The notes beneath the pieces were generated by a model. It saw nothing but the letters and a program-made list of their open reading frames with translations, searched no databases and was not told the DNA's origin. Of a stretch of 64,000 nt of DNA, positions 36,799 to 45,620 are shown one piece after another. This stretch comes from Clostridium sp. Cult3. Lineage in GTDB: Bacteria; Bacillota; Clostridia; Tissierellales; Tepidimicrobiaceae. A program made the position numbers and the translations under genes. The stretch spans positions 1 to 64,000 of the forward strand of contig NZ_PPXY01000008.1 of the NCBI RefSeq assembly GCF_021655115.1. Reading direction: 5' to 3'. Within the stretch, counting starts at the first letter, position 1. Each line of letters begins with the position of its first letter.

Positions 36799-37467
36799 TT
36801 ACCTCCCTATGGGATTAATACCCGTAATATATATGATTTCATCTAAATTTGATATATTTTCAATTATTTTATCCTCTATAGGATTATCAATTTCCATTAC
36901 CATAGTTGCAATTTTTCCTTCTCTGGATACCTTCATAGTAGCTATATTTTTATTTTCTTTAGCCAGTATGGAACTGATTCTACTAATGGAACCTTTTTGA
37001 TCCATGTATCTAATTAGGATTGTTGGGTAGTTGCCTGAGAATGTGACCTTGTTCCCATTTATATTAGTAATCAATATATTTCCTCCACCGATGGATGAAC
37101 CAATTATATAGTAATCATCTTTATCTTTATAGGAAAAAACTATTTTAACTGTATTTGGATGTTCATATCCTAAATCTTTTTCAACGAATTCAATTTCTAT
37201 CCCTTTTTCTTTAGCAATATTTAAAGATTCTCTAATTCTTTCATCGGAAGGTTCCATTCCCAAAATTCCTGCTACTAAAGCCCTGTCTGTACCATGGCCC
37301 TTATAGGTTTTAGCAAAGGAGCCGTGAAGATAGAAGGTAACTTTAATAAAGGAATCATCTGCAATCTCCTTTGCCATCTTACCTAATCTTGCAGCTCCAG
37401 CAGTATGGGAACTGGAAGGTCCAATCATAACAGGGCCTAGAATGTCAAAAACACTATAATCTTTCAT
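36799..37467 (-). CDS. sdaAB: L-serine dehydratase, iron-sulfur type, beta subunit
   Basis: A 222-aa beta subunit. The N-terminal substrate and cluster region reads VFDILGPVMIGPSSSHTAGA. The C-terminal 75 residues form an ACT domain (TILIRYMDQKGSISRISSIL, then NIATMKVSREGKIATMVMEI), which in this family can regulate activity by serine. The start ATG 37467 follows GAGGAGGG. The frame continues to 37482, but that start overlaps the ribosome site. First gene of the five-gene minus-strand operon. Confidence 0.95.
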   Translation of the reverse strand: MKDYSVFDILGPVMIGPSSSHTAGAARLGKMAKEIADDSFIKVTFYLHGSFAKTYKGHGTDRALVAGILGMEPSDERIRESLNIAKEKGIEIEFVEKDLGYEHPNTVKIVFSYKDKDDYYIIGSSIGGGNILITNINGNKVTFSGNYPTILIRYMDQKGSISRISSILAKENKNIATMKVSREGKIATMVMEIDNPIEDKIIENISNLDEIIYITGINPIGR

Positions 37468-37524
37468 TTCATCCCTCCTCATCTTTATTAGTGTATTAAT
37501 TTTAGCATTTAATCAAAAATTAAG

Positions 37525-37552
37525 CAATAAAAATAGGAGGGCTAGCCTCCTA
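37525..37552 (-). terminator. Terminator after the cis-prenyltransferase gene
   Basis: On the minus strand TAGGAGG and CCTCCTA (37533-37551) form a 7-bp stem over a short GC-rich loop and are followed by TTTTTATT. It overlaps the end of the gene and separates it from sdaAB. Confidence 0.7.
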
Positions 37553-38186
37553 AGGTAATATCCTGCTGGTCATACCATTTTAGAGCATCATAAAAATGTT
37601 CGGGTCGGAAATCTGGCCAATAATCATCGATAATATAGAAATCAGAATAAACTGATTGTAAAGGTGGGAATCCACTGAGTCTTCTCCTACCTCCCCAGCG
37701 AATAATAAGATCTACTCTTGAGATATCCCTGGATTTAATTAATTCAGTTATACTAGGGCTTTCTTTAGGAGAAGAAAAGTAATCCTTTAAATCCCATTGC
37801 CAACCGTAATTGACAAGGAAGTTTACCTTCATTCCTCCCGAGCCAAATACTTGCCTTCTTAGAGAGAAGGGTATTAAGCTCTTCGGGAACATATCCGATT
37901 CAGTATTTCCAACTACCAGCAGTTCTGCATTTTCTTTCGATAGCAGCTTGACTGCATCAACACAGGCTTTGGTAAAGGCAAGTCTTTGTACTCTAGGTCG
38001 TTTTGTGTTATCCACGGTAAATCCATAATAGGTAATCTCCTTTATTCCTTCTTTTTCACATAATTTAAATACTTCCAACCCAGGTTCTAAGCCTTCTTTA
38101 TAGCCTTTTTCTTTGCTTAATCCATTTTCCATTGCCCATCTTCTGTTACCATCTGGTATAATACCTATATGATTAGGTATTCTCAT
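37542..38186 (-). CDS. Variant cis-prenyltransferase (UppS family)
   Basis: A 214-aa member of the undecaprenyl diphosphate synthase family, shorter than the usual 230-250. The catalytic aspartate is in IIPDGNRRWAMENGL. The block YGFTVDNTKRP replaces the usual YAFSSENWNRP. The C-terminal RWGGRRRLSGFPPLQSVYSDF replaces RTGGEQRLSNFLLWQSAYSE, so the magnesium-binding glutamate is an arginine. The HKAG histidine is a tyrosine (YKEG). Cis-prenyltransferases chain isopentenyl diphosphate units onto an allylic primer. This one probably makes a different chain length or has lost normal catalysis, and is unlikely to be the main UppS. It is a single-gene unit with its own terminator. Confidence 0.75.
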   Translation of the reverse strand: MRIPNHIGIIPDGNRRWAMENGLSKEKGYKEGLEPGLEVFKLCEKEGIKEITYYGFTVDNTKRPRVQRLAFTKACVDAVKLLSKENAELLVVGNTESDMFPKSLIPFSLRRQVFGSGGMKVNFLVNYGWQWDLKDYFSSPKESPSITELIKSRDISRVDLIIRWGGRRRLSGFPPLQSVYSDFYIIDDYWPDFRPEHFYDALKWYDQQDITLGG

Positions 38187-38267
38187 TTCTCAACCTCCCT
38201 CGTATAGCTTAGTTCATATTATTGCCATTTAGGGGAAAATAATTCAAAGCTTTCAAAGGGAACATAT

Positions 38268-38666
38268 TTATTTGTTGTTTGCCTGATTAACAATAATATA
38301 AATACCGAATACTATGAGAAGTATTGGCCAATACTTTCCGATGTTCATGAATTTGAATGCAAACTGGGGCCATATAACCTTTGCTAACATAACTCCACCT
38401 ACAATAATCAATGCAAGGCCTATAAACAAGGGTGTATTACTGGTGTTAATACTATTATTTCCATTTTGATATATTACACCATCATCCTCAGGAATTATTA
38501 AAGCACAGATTAAATAGGCTAAAAAACCTGGCCCTCCAGGCATAAAGGATAACAATACCCAAACTATACGTACTACTACTGGATCTATATTGAAATACTC
38601 CCCTACGCCACCACAGACTCCTGCTATTATCCTATCGTTACTAGAGCGTTTTAATTTTTTTCCCAT
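38268..38666 (-). CDS. PspC-domain envelope stress protein
   Basis: A 132-aa membrane protein. The first 60 residues are a PspC domain (LKRSSNDRIIAGVCGGVGEY and FNIDPVVVRIVWVLLSFMPG). A second pair of hydrophobic segments follows (FIGLALIIVGGVMLAKVIW and WPILLIVFGIYIIVN), as in LiaF/LiaI-like proteins. Such proteins sense or counter membrane stress. The start ATG 38666 follows AAGGAGGG; the TTG upstream in frame lies over the ribosome site. No pspA-like gene is beside it. Confidence 0.85.
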   Translation of the reverse strand: MGKKLKRSSNDRIIAGVCGGVGEYFNIDPVVVRIVWVLLSFMPGGPGFLAYLICALIIPEDDGVIYQNGNNSINTSNTPLFIGLALIIVGGVMLAKVIWPQFAFKFMNIGKYWPILLIVFGIYIIVNQANNK

Positions 38667-38800
38667 ATAATCCCTCCTTATCAATCCTATATTATCAGAT
38701 ATCCATCAAAAATTAAATAGAAACCATAGGATTAATTGTTCACATTAGTGGAGGTTTGTGATAACATTTATGTGGATAGAATAAAAGTTGGAGGGCTACT

Positions 38801-39238
38801 ATGTATAATATATTTTCCTTAATATTTAAATATATATTTATCATAATAATTTACATGTTTATACTTAGCATAATACGCTTGATATATCTAGACATCAAAG
38901 GAATAGATACCAGTTCTATGGATAATAGCATATATCTAAAGTTAATCAATAGAAAAGATTCTTTGCCCTTTAAAGTGAAGGAATACTATCCATTAGATGG
39001 GCAAATATCCTTAGGTAGAGGGAACGATAATCAAATTGTATTGAAAGATCCCTATATTTCTAAAAGACATTTAATAATAGTAGAGGATGAGGGGAATTTT
39101 TACCTAGAGGATTTAAACAGCTCTAATGGAACTTATCTAAATGGAGATAGGATAATGGATGTAGTAGAATTAAAAAATGGAGATACAATAAGGGTTGGAC
39201 AAGTAGAGTTTCTATACGTAAATAGGGAGCAGGGATAA
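38801..39238 (+). CDS. Membrane-anchored FHA-domain protein
   Basis: A 145-aa protein with one N-terminal membrane helix (residues about 5-30, FSLIFKYIFIIIIYMFILSI). Residues about 65-140 are a forkhead-associated domain: ISLGRGNDNQIVLKDPYISK and RHLIIVEDEGNFYLEDL, then NSSNGTYLNGDRI. FHA domains bind phosphothreonine peptides. The gene leads an operon with a RodA/FtsW polymerase and a class B PBP. This mirrors the actinobacterial fhaB-rodA-pbpA arrangement, where FHA proteins link Ser/Thr kinases to cell-wall growth. A kinase is not encoded here. GGAGGG precedes ATG 38801. Confidence 0.85.
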   Translation: MYNIFSLIFKYIFIIIIYMFILSIIRLIYLDIKGIDTSSMDNSIYLKLINRKDSLPFKVKEYYPLDGQISLGRGNDNQIVLKDPYISKRHLIIVEDEGNFYLEDLNSSNGTYLNGDRIMDVVELKNGDTIRVGQVEFLYVNREQG

Positions 39239-39242
39239 AGTG

Positions 39243-40490
39243 ATGTTAAATAAAAAAGTTAGCTACAAGGTACCAAGGAACCTATTGGTATTGTTTGAAC
39301 TGATGGCTTTATTATTATTATTTGTATATGATAGGGAAAATATTGACAAATTTACATTGGTATCGGGTATTAGTCTAATATTTATGATATATATATCCAA
39401 TTTCATATTGCTTCGTATATCAACTGGAGACAACTATATATTCTTAATAGTAACTATGCTCATAAGTATTGGTGTGGTAATGATATATAGAATTGATTCA
39501 ACTTTAGGCATGAAACAGGTAATTTGGGCAGGTATGGGTATTACTATATTTTTCATAACCTATTTGTTAGTAAAGAGAATAAAGGGTTGGGAGAATTGGG
39601 CTAACTTGTATGTAATTGCCTCTATTGGACTATTTCTTATGACTTTAATACTAGGAACTAGGAAAAAAGGTTCTATCAATTGGATTCAATTAGGTAGATT
39701 TAGCTTTCAACCAACAGAGATAATAAAAATATTGATGATATTTCTTATCAGTGCTTATTATACCAATTATGAAATATATAAGGAGAAAAAGTATGGATCT
39801 TATTACCTTATGGGGATTATATATGTGTTTATTGGATTTTTATTTTTACAGAGGGATCTAGGTACAGTATTAATTTTTTATACTATATTTTTAGCTCTTC
39901 AGTTTATATATGAGGAAAACAGAAAGTTAATACTATACAATGTTTTGTTTTTTACTATAAGCGGCATAGCTGGATTCTTTTTATTCGATCATGTGAGGGT
40001 TCGTTTTGAAATCTGGATAAACCCTTGGAAATATATTGACAACAAAGGCTATCAAATAACTCAATCCTTATTTGCTATAGCCACAGGAGGCTTCTTTGGA
40101 ACTGGGATTGGGAGAGGACATCCAGATTTTATACCTGAAGTCCATACGGATTTTATTTTCTCTGCAATATGTGAGGAGATGGGAATATTTACAGGTATAG
40201 GTATTATAATGTTATTTCTGATATTGGTATATAGAGGCTTTAAAATTGCAATAAATCAGAGGAATAAATTTTTCCGGATAGTGGCATTGGGTATCAGTAT
40301 ACTATTTGGAATTCAATCCTTCATAATATTTGGAGGAGTTCTTAAGATGATTCCTCTTACTGGGATTACTATACCGTTTGTTAGTTATGGGGGTAGTTCG
40401 ATGATTTCCAGCTTCATAGCTTTGGGAATTCTTCAGGTAGCCTCAGAGGAGTTGGATGTGGAGGAGAAAGATTATGGAGAAGGAGCTTAA
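39243..40490 (+). CDS. RodA/FtsW/SpoVE-family peptidoglycan glycosyltransferase
   Basis: A polytopic SEDS protein of 415 aa with ten or so membrane helices. Signature stretches are GTRKKGSINWIQLGRFSFQP followed by TEIIKILMIF, then FLQRDLGTVLIFY, GYQITQSLFAIATGGFFGTG, and the C-terminal TGITIPFVSYGGSSMISSFI. SEDS proteins polymerise lipid II in complex with a class B PBP. The next gene is exactly such a PBP, with overlapping ends. ATG 39243 is preferred; GTG 39240 is also possible behind GGAGCAGGGA. I cannot say whether it serves elongation, division or sporulation. Confidence 0.9.
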   Translation: MLNKKVSYKVPRNLLVLFELMALLLLFVYDRENIDKFTLVSGISLIFMIYISNFILLRISTGDNYIFLIVTMLISIGVVMIYRIDSTLGMKQVIWAGMGITIFFITYLLVKRIKGWENWANLYVIASIGLFLMTLILGTRKKGSINWIQLGRFSFQPTEIIKILMIFLISAYYTNYEIYKEKKYGSYYLMGIIYVFIGFLFLQRDLGTVLIFYTIFLALQFIYEENRKLILYNVLFFTISGIAGFFLFDHVRVRFEIWINPWKYIDNKGYQITQSLFAIATGGFFGTGIGRGHPDFIPEVHTDFIFSAICEEMGIFTGIGIIMLFLILVYRGFKIAINQRNKFFRIVALGISILFGIQSFIIFGGVLKMIPLTGITIPFVSYGGSSMISSFIALGILQVASEELDVEEKDYGEGA

Positions 40491-41877
40491 AAGAATTATA
40501 GCTATATTAATTGTAATCTGTATATTGTTTGTGAGTTTAATCGTTTATTTAAGCTATTTTCAGGTATTCAAGGCGGAAGCAGTAGTAAATAATAGTTACA
40601 ACAAACGATTGTGGATTAATGAGGAGAAAATACTTAGAGGGTCTATTATAGATAGAAATGGGAAAATACTAGCTTATAGCGAGAAGACTGGAGATACCTA
40701 TAAGCGATTATACAATTATGGCAATCTTTATAGCCATCTAATAGGCTATAGCTATAGGGAGTACGGTAAGGTTGGATTAGAATTGGAGTATAACAATATC
40801 TTGTTGAATATATCCGAAAGTACCCCTTTAAATGAATTAAAGAATATAGTAATACCCAACACGGAAGGGAATACTTTGAAACTTACCATAGATCACCATG
40901 TCCAAGAATACTCTAGAAATATGTTAAAGGGAAAAAAAGGGGCTGTAGTGGCTATGAATCCTACCACGGGGGAAATATACTCTATGGTTAGCGTGCCAGA
41001 TTTTAACCCATCTACCCTTAAGGAAAATTGGAACGATATTATGGAGGATGGAGATAGTCCATTCTTAAATAGGGCTACATCGGGACTATATACTCCTGGT
41101 TCAGTATTTAAAGTAATAACGACCATAGCTGCCTTGGAAACCCAAGGCTTGGATTTAGAATATGAGTGTAAAGGTAGTACCAAAATAGATGGATATGTTC
41201 TTAAAGATTATGGCGGTAAAGCTCATGGAAAGGTTAATCTAGAAGAGGCATTGGTAAGATCATGCAATAGTTATTTTGCAGAGAAAGGTGTAGAGATTGG
41301 TAAGGATAAAATAGGAGAAGTGGCTGATCGATTTATGATAAATAGGGCTATACCTTTCGATTTACCTACTGCTAAATCTACATTTCCCTATAAAGGTAAT
41401 ATTGGGAAAACCGATGTTGCTGCTGCAAGTATTGGTCAGGGAAAGGTATTGGTCACTCCCCTTAATATGGCAATGATAGCATCAGGTATTGCCAATAAAG
41501 GGGAAATAATGAAGCCAATATTGGTAAAGGAGGCTATTTCACCAGAAGGAAAGATAGTAAGGACAAACCATCCTGAAACCCTATCCAAGGGGATGGATAT
41601 ATTTGCTGCTAACGAAATAAAAAACATGATGGTAGAAGTAGTTAGAAGGGGTACTGGAACCAATGCAAGTATAAAAAATGTAAGGGTTGCAGGCAAAACA
41701 GGGACTGCAGAAAATCCATCAGGCAAAACCCATGCTTGGTTTATAGGATTTGCTCCAGCTGATGATCCTAAAATTGCTATAGCTGTTGTTTTGGAAGAGG
41801 ATGGTACAACTGGTGGAAAAACTGCAGCACCTATAGCAAGAAATATAATTATTGAAACATTAAATTCTATTAAATAA
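40474..41877 (+). CDS. Class B penicillin-binding protein (PbpA/PBP2-like)
   Basis: A 467-aa transpeptidase with one N-terminal membrane helix (IIAILIVICILFVSLIVYL). The pedestal region includes ILRGSIIDRNGKILAYSEK. The transpeptidase motifs are PGSVFKVITTIAAL (SxxK), SCNSYFAEKG (SxN) and AGKTGTAENP (KTG). It crosslinks peptidoglycan together with the SEDS polymerase encoded just upstream. ATG 40474 follows GTGGAGGAG inside the end of that gene, giving a 17-base overlap and likely translational coupling. The size is close to actinobacterial PbpA, which has the same gene neighbours. Confidence 0.92.
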   Translation: MEKELKRIIAILIVICILFVSLIVYLSYFQVFKAEAVVNNSYNKRLWINEEKILRGSIIDRNGKILAYSEKTGDTYKRLYNYGNLYSHLIGYSYREYGKVGLELEYNNILLNISESTPLNELKNIVIPNTEGNTLKLTIDHHVQEYSRNMLKGKKGAVVAMNPTTGEIYSMVSVPDFNPSTLKENWNDIMEDGDSPFLNRATSGLYTPGSVFKVITTIAALETQGLDLEYECKGSTKIDGYVLKDYGGKAHGKVNLEEALVRSCNSYFAEKGVEIGKDKIGEVADRFMINRAIPFDLPTAKSTFPYKGNIGKTDVAAASIGQGKVLVTPLNMAMIASGIANKGEIMKPILVKEAISPEGKIVRTNHPETLSKGMDIFAANEIKNMMVEVVRRGTGTNASIKNVRVAGKTGTAENPSGKTHAWFIGFAPADDPKIAIAVVLEEDGTTGGKTAAPIARNIIIETLNSIK

Positions 41878-41898
41878 TCAAAGAAAGGAGCTAAATAT

Positions 41899-43704
41899 AT
41901 GGTTAATGAAAAAAAGGTATTTAAGGATAGGAAAGACATTCCCACTGAATATACTTGGGATTTACAGTCCATGTATGCAGATAAAAAGGAGTGGGAGAAG
42001 GACTTAGAGGTTGTAGTCCGAAAAGCTGATGATTTTTTAGCCTATAAAGGAAAGGTTGGTGAATCTAGCGAAAGTCTGTTAAACGTGTTGAAAGACAGTA
42101 GTGAAATATATAGGATAATGTCCAAGGTATACTCCTATGCTAGTATGAAATTAGATGAGGATACCAGAGTTGGAGCTAATCAAGCATTATCAGATAGAGC
42201 ATTGGGAGCTTATGTACAGGTGGAAGAGAAAACTTCTTTCTTGGTGCCAGAAATACTACAAATAGACGAAGAAACATTAAAATTATATTATGAGGAAAAG
42301 GAAGAATTAAAGTTATATAAACAGTATTTAGACGATATATTAAGACAAAAAGACCATATTTTGTCTGCTAGGGAAGAAAATCTGTTGGCTCAAATGGGCG
42401 AGGTAGCTAATGCACCGCAACAGATATATTCTATGCTAAACAATGCTGATATCAAGTTTCCAACTATAAAAGATGACAAGGGTAATGAGGTAGAAATTAC
42501 TCAAGGTAATTTTATCCCCCTAATGGAGAGCAAGGATAGAAACGTACGAAAGGCAGCCTTTGAAGGTTTATATCACACCTATGAAAGCTTTAAAAATACC
42601 TATGCTCAAACCTTAAATGGTAATATCAAAAAAAATATATTTAATGCAAGGGTAAGGAACTATAATTCAAGCATAGAAGCATCTCTAGATAGGAACAATG
42701 TTCCCGTTTCTGTGTATGATAATTTGATTAAATCTGTTCATGATAATTTAGATAGTATGTATAAATATATGGATATAAGAAAAAGGGCTTTAGGGGTAAA
42801 TGAGTTACATATGTATGACTTGTATACTCCAATAGTAAAAGATGTGGAATTTAATATACCCTACGAAGATGGTCAACAACTGATATTAAAGGGACTGCAT
42901 CCATTAAAAGATGAATATTTAGACGTGGTTAAAGAGGGTTTTAATAGCCGTTGGATAGATGTATATGAAAATCCAGGGAAAAGGTCTGGAGCTTATTCAG
43001 GAGGAGCTTACGATTCAAAACCTTATATATTAACTAATTATCACAATACTTTAGATTCTGTATTTACCGTAGCTCATGAAATGGGTCATTCAGTACATTC
43101 TTATTTTTCAAGAAAGAATCAGCCCTTTATATATGGAGGATATAGTATATTTGTTGCAGAAGTAGCTTCTACAGCTAATGAAGCTTTATTGTTAGACCAT
43201 ATGCTTAAAAATGTAGATGATGAAGGTGAGAAATTATATCTACTCAATCATTATTTAGAACAATTTAGAACTACAGTATATAGACAAACTATGTTTGCAG
43301 AGTTTGAAAAGATCATATATGAGTATGCTGAAAAAGGTGGAGCGTTGACGGCTGATTATCTATCGGAAACCTATAAGGAGTTAAATGAAAAGTACTATGG
43401 ACCAAATATTATTGTAGATGATGAGATAGCTATTGAATGGGCTAGGATACCACATTTTTATTACAACTATTATGTGTTCCAATATGCTACAGGATTTTCT
43501 GCTGCTGTTTCCTTATCCCAACAAATATTGGAAGAAGGGGATACAGCAGTAGAAAGATATATAAACTTCTTAAAGAGTGGTAGTTCTGACTATCCTATTA
43601 ATGTTCTCAAGACAGCAGGGGTGGATATGACTACAGAAGAACCGGTAAACAGCGCTTTAAAGCTATTTGGAGAACTAGTGAATGAAATGGATAAACTAAT
43701 CTAG
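41899..43704 (+). CDS. pepF: Oligoendopeptidase F
   Basis: A 601-aa M3-family zinc metallopeptidase of standard length. The zinc site AHEMGHSVHSYFS lies near residue 393, with the third ligand in FVAEVASTANEALLLDH. The N-terminal helical lobe starts VFKDRKDIPTEYTWDLQSMY. It degrades peptides of about 7-17 residues in the cytoplasm and recycles amino acids. AAAGGAG precedes ATG 41899, 21 bases after the PBP stop, so read-through from the cell-wall operon is likely. A strong hairpin follows. Confidence 0.93.
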   Translation: MVNEKKVFKDRKDIPTEYTWDLQSMYADKKEWEKDLEVVVRKADDFLAYKGKVGESSESLLNVLKDSSEIYRIMSKVYSYASMKLDEDTRVGANQALSDRALGAYVQVEEKTSFLVPEILQIDEETLKLYYEEKEELKLYKQYLDDILRQKDHILSAREENLLAQMGEVANAPQQIYSMLNNADIKFPTIKDDKGNEVEITQGNFIPLMESKDRNVRKAAFEGLYHTYESFKNTYAQTLNGNIKKNIFNARVRNYNSSIEASLDRNNVPVSVYDNLIKSVHDNLDSMYKYMDIRKRALGVNELHMYDLYTPIVKDVEFNIPYEDGQQLILKGLHPLKDEYLDVVKEGFNSRWIDVYENPGKRSGAYSGGAYDSKPYILTNYHNTLDSVFTVAHEMGHSVHSYFSRKNQPFIYGGYSIFVAEVASTANEALLLDHMLKNVDDEGEKLYLLNHYLEQFRTTVYRQTMFAEFEKIIYEYAEKGGALTADYLSETYKELNEKYYGPNIIVDDEIAIEWARIPHFYYNYYVFQYATGFSAAVSLSQQILEEGDTAVERYINFLKSGSSDYPINVLKTAGVDMTTEEPVNSALKLFGELVNEMDKLI

Positions 43705-43713
43705 AAAACAAAG

Positions 43714-43770
43714 CCCTCCCTATCTGCCAGAATTATATTTTATAATTCTGAGCAAAAGGGAGGGGTAGTT
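43714..43770. terminator. Bidirectional terminator between pepF and nadK
   Basis: An outer stem CCCTCCC (43714-43720) and GGGAGGG (43758-43764) encloses an inner stem CAGAATTATA (43728-43737) and TATAATTCTG (43741-43750). A T run follows on the plus strand. Confidence 0.85.
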
Positions 43771-43771
43771 T

Positions 43772-44584
43772 TTATAAAAATTTACTTTTTAGATTGTTCC
43801 AATACATATTCCTATCGAAGTTTAATTTAGATATGGTCTTTTCTGGAATGGTAAAGTTAACTTCTGTAATATTGTCATATCTATATTCCATTCCATCTAC
43901 GATAATCAATATGGAATTTTCATACCTATATTCTGGCTTTATAGTTATTTCTATATCCCCAGGTATAACTGCACTGTTAGGTAGAGAACGATAAGCTCTT
44001 GAACTAATGGGGGATAGAGGAGTTAACTGTAAAGTCTTTAGAGAAGGATATATTATACTACCGCCACTAGAAAAGTTATACGCAGTACTTCCAACAGGGG
44101 TAGATATGATCATCCCGTCTCCGCAAAATTTTTCTAGATGATTACCATTCACAAACACTTCTAAATGTACTACTTTAGATTGAATGCCTTTTACCACTAT
44201 TTCATTTACGCCAAAAAGTTGAAAACAACTGTTTTTAGTACATACATCGGCTTTCACTAAAAAGATTTTTTCGACTACATAATCCTTTTGGATATATTTT
44301 TCTATAAAGGTATCAATATTTTCAGGCAGTATTTCCTGGAAAAAACCTAGATGGCCAGTGTTTATACCTACAAAAGGAATGTTAGTAAATTTATGCCGAT
44401 GAACTGCTCTTAAAAAGGCACCATCCCCGCCAACACAGATATTTAGTTCTGCATTATTATCGTATTTACTTGATACTTGAAAGCCTTTTGAATCCAATTT
44501 ATCAATTAACAATTTAGATGTTTTCTGTGATGCTGGATTATAATTAGAAATAACATTTATAATCCTATGATCTTTATTTGTCAA
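43772..44584 (-). CDS. nadK: NAD kinase
   Basis: A 270-aa NAD kinase. The diagnostic GGDGAFLRAVH appears near residue 50, NTGHLGFFQE follows, and the C-terminal catalytic region reads CGDGMIISTPVGSTAYNFSS and GGSIIYPSLKTLQLTP. It phosphorylates NAD to NADP. The start is TTG 44584, six bases after GGAGGGG. The ATG at 44608 has no ribosome site. It diverges from the rluA-type gene, with a short promoter region between. Confidence 0.92.
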   Translation of the reverse strand: MTNKDHRIINVISNYNPASQKTSKLLIDKLDSKGFQVSSKYDNNAELNICVGGDGAFLRAVHRHKFTNIPFVGINTGHLGFFQEILPENIDTFIEKYIQKDYVVEKIFLVKADVCTKNSCFQLFGVNEIVVKGIQSKVVHLEVFVNGNHLEKFCGDGMIISTPVGSTAYNFSSGGSIIYPSLKTLQLTPLSPISSRAYRSLPNSAVIPGDIEITIKPEYRYENSILIIVDGMEYRYDNITEVNFTIPEKTISKLNFDRNMYWNNLKSKFL

Positions 44585-44629
44585 AAAGTTCCCCTCCAAA
44601 CTATCCATGGTTTAAATATTTTATGTATT

Positions 44630-44638
44630 TGGTATAAT
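44630..44638 (+). promoter_or_regulatory. Extended -10 promoter of the rluA-type gene
   Basis: TG-G-TATAAT lies 50 bases before ATG 44688. No convincing -35. A TATAAT on the opposite strand (44657-44652) could serve nadK. Confidence 0.5.
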
Positions 44639-44687
44639 TATTTGTAGTTATATTATACAACAAAAGACATAATATTTGGAGGTACAA

Positions 44688-45584
44688 ATGGATTTATTAA
44701 AAGAAAGCGAAAATATAGTATTATTCAATGTAGGACATGGCGGAAAGACATTGGAAGAGTTTTTGTATAGCCATCAAATATCTGGTAGATTGTTTAGAAG
44801 GCTATATAGGGAAAAAAATCTACTTATCAATGGAGATTTTAAGGGGAAAAAAACAATTCTAGAGCCAGGGGATATAGTATCTATGATAATTGAGGAAGAG
44901 GAGAATAATACTCCTCCAGAGCCCATGCCCCTAGATATTATATATGAAGATATGGATCTATTGGTATTAAACAAAAAGCCCTTTGTAGTAGTTCATCCTA
45001 CTAAAAGCCATCAACAAAATACTCTATCCAATGGTATAGCCAATTATTTTAAGGATAAAGATATCAAAAGGAAAATTAGGTTTGTAAACAGATTGGATAT
45101 GAATACCTCAGGTATATTAATAGTAGCTAAATCTTCCTTTGCTCACCAACAGATGGCTTTACAATTTGAGGATAATCAGGTTGAGAAAAGGTATATAGCA
45201 GTAGTTTCGGGTTTAGTGGAAAAGGATGAAGATATAATAGACTTACCAATTGGAAAAGAAGAAGAAAAAAGCACTAAAAAAGTAGTTACTAAGAGAGGAA
45301 AGAAAGCAATAACTAAATATAGGGTGGTGGAAAGGTATAGGGCTGCTACTTTATTAGATATACAGATATATACTGGAAGGTCTCATCAGATAAGGGTTCA
45401 TTTAAATCATATTGGTCATCCCATCATTGGAGATACATTGTATCATGAACCTAGCAAATATATAGAAAGGCAGGCTTTACATTCCTATTATTTGAAACTG
45501 AAGTTGCCAAGAAGCAAGGAATTGGTAAAGTTTAGAGCAGAATTGCCCCAGGATATGAAGAGGCTAACAGAATATTTAGGATGA
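44688..45584 (+). CDS. RluA-family pseudouridine synthase
   Basis: A 298-aa protein. An S4-like RNA-binding region (about residues 15-80, KTLEEFLYSHQISGRLFRRL) is followed by the synthase domain. The catalytic aspartate is in NRLDMNTSGILIVAKS near residue 135, with TGRSHQIRVHLNHIGHPIIG further on. It isomerises uridine to pseudouridine in rRNA or tRNA. The exact target (RluC-, RluD- or YlyB-like) cannot be decided. ATG 44688 follows TTGGAGG. Confidence 0.9.
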   Translation: MDLLKESENIVLFNVGHGGKTLEEFLYSHQISGRLFRRLYREKNLLINGDFKGKKTILEPGDIVSMIIEEEENNTPPEPMPLDIIYEDMDLLVLNKKPFVVVHPTKSHQQNTLSNGIANYFKDKDIKRKIRFVNRLDMNTSGILIVAKSSFAHQQMALQFEDNQVEKRYIAVVSGLVEKDEDIIDLPIGKEEEKSTKKVVTKRGKKAITKYRVVERYRAATLLDIQIYTGRSHQIRVHLNHIGHPIIGDTLYHEPSKYIERQALHSYYLKLKLPRSKELVKFRAELPQDMKRLTEYLG

Positions 45585-45620
45585 TTAGTTAAAGTTCTTT
45601 AACTAATCATCCTTTTTTTC
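45581..45620 (+). terminator. Terminator after the rluA-type gene
   Basis: A 14-bp perfect inverted repeat (45581-45594 and 45597-45610) overlaps the stop codon and is followed by CCTTTTTTTC. Confidence 0.9.

Noticed and set aside
41436-41972. 178-codon minus-strand frame across the PBP and pepF junction
   Set aside because: It is antisense to the KTG part of the PBP and the start of pepF, with no ribosome site or recognisable fold.
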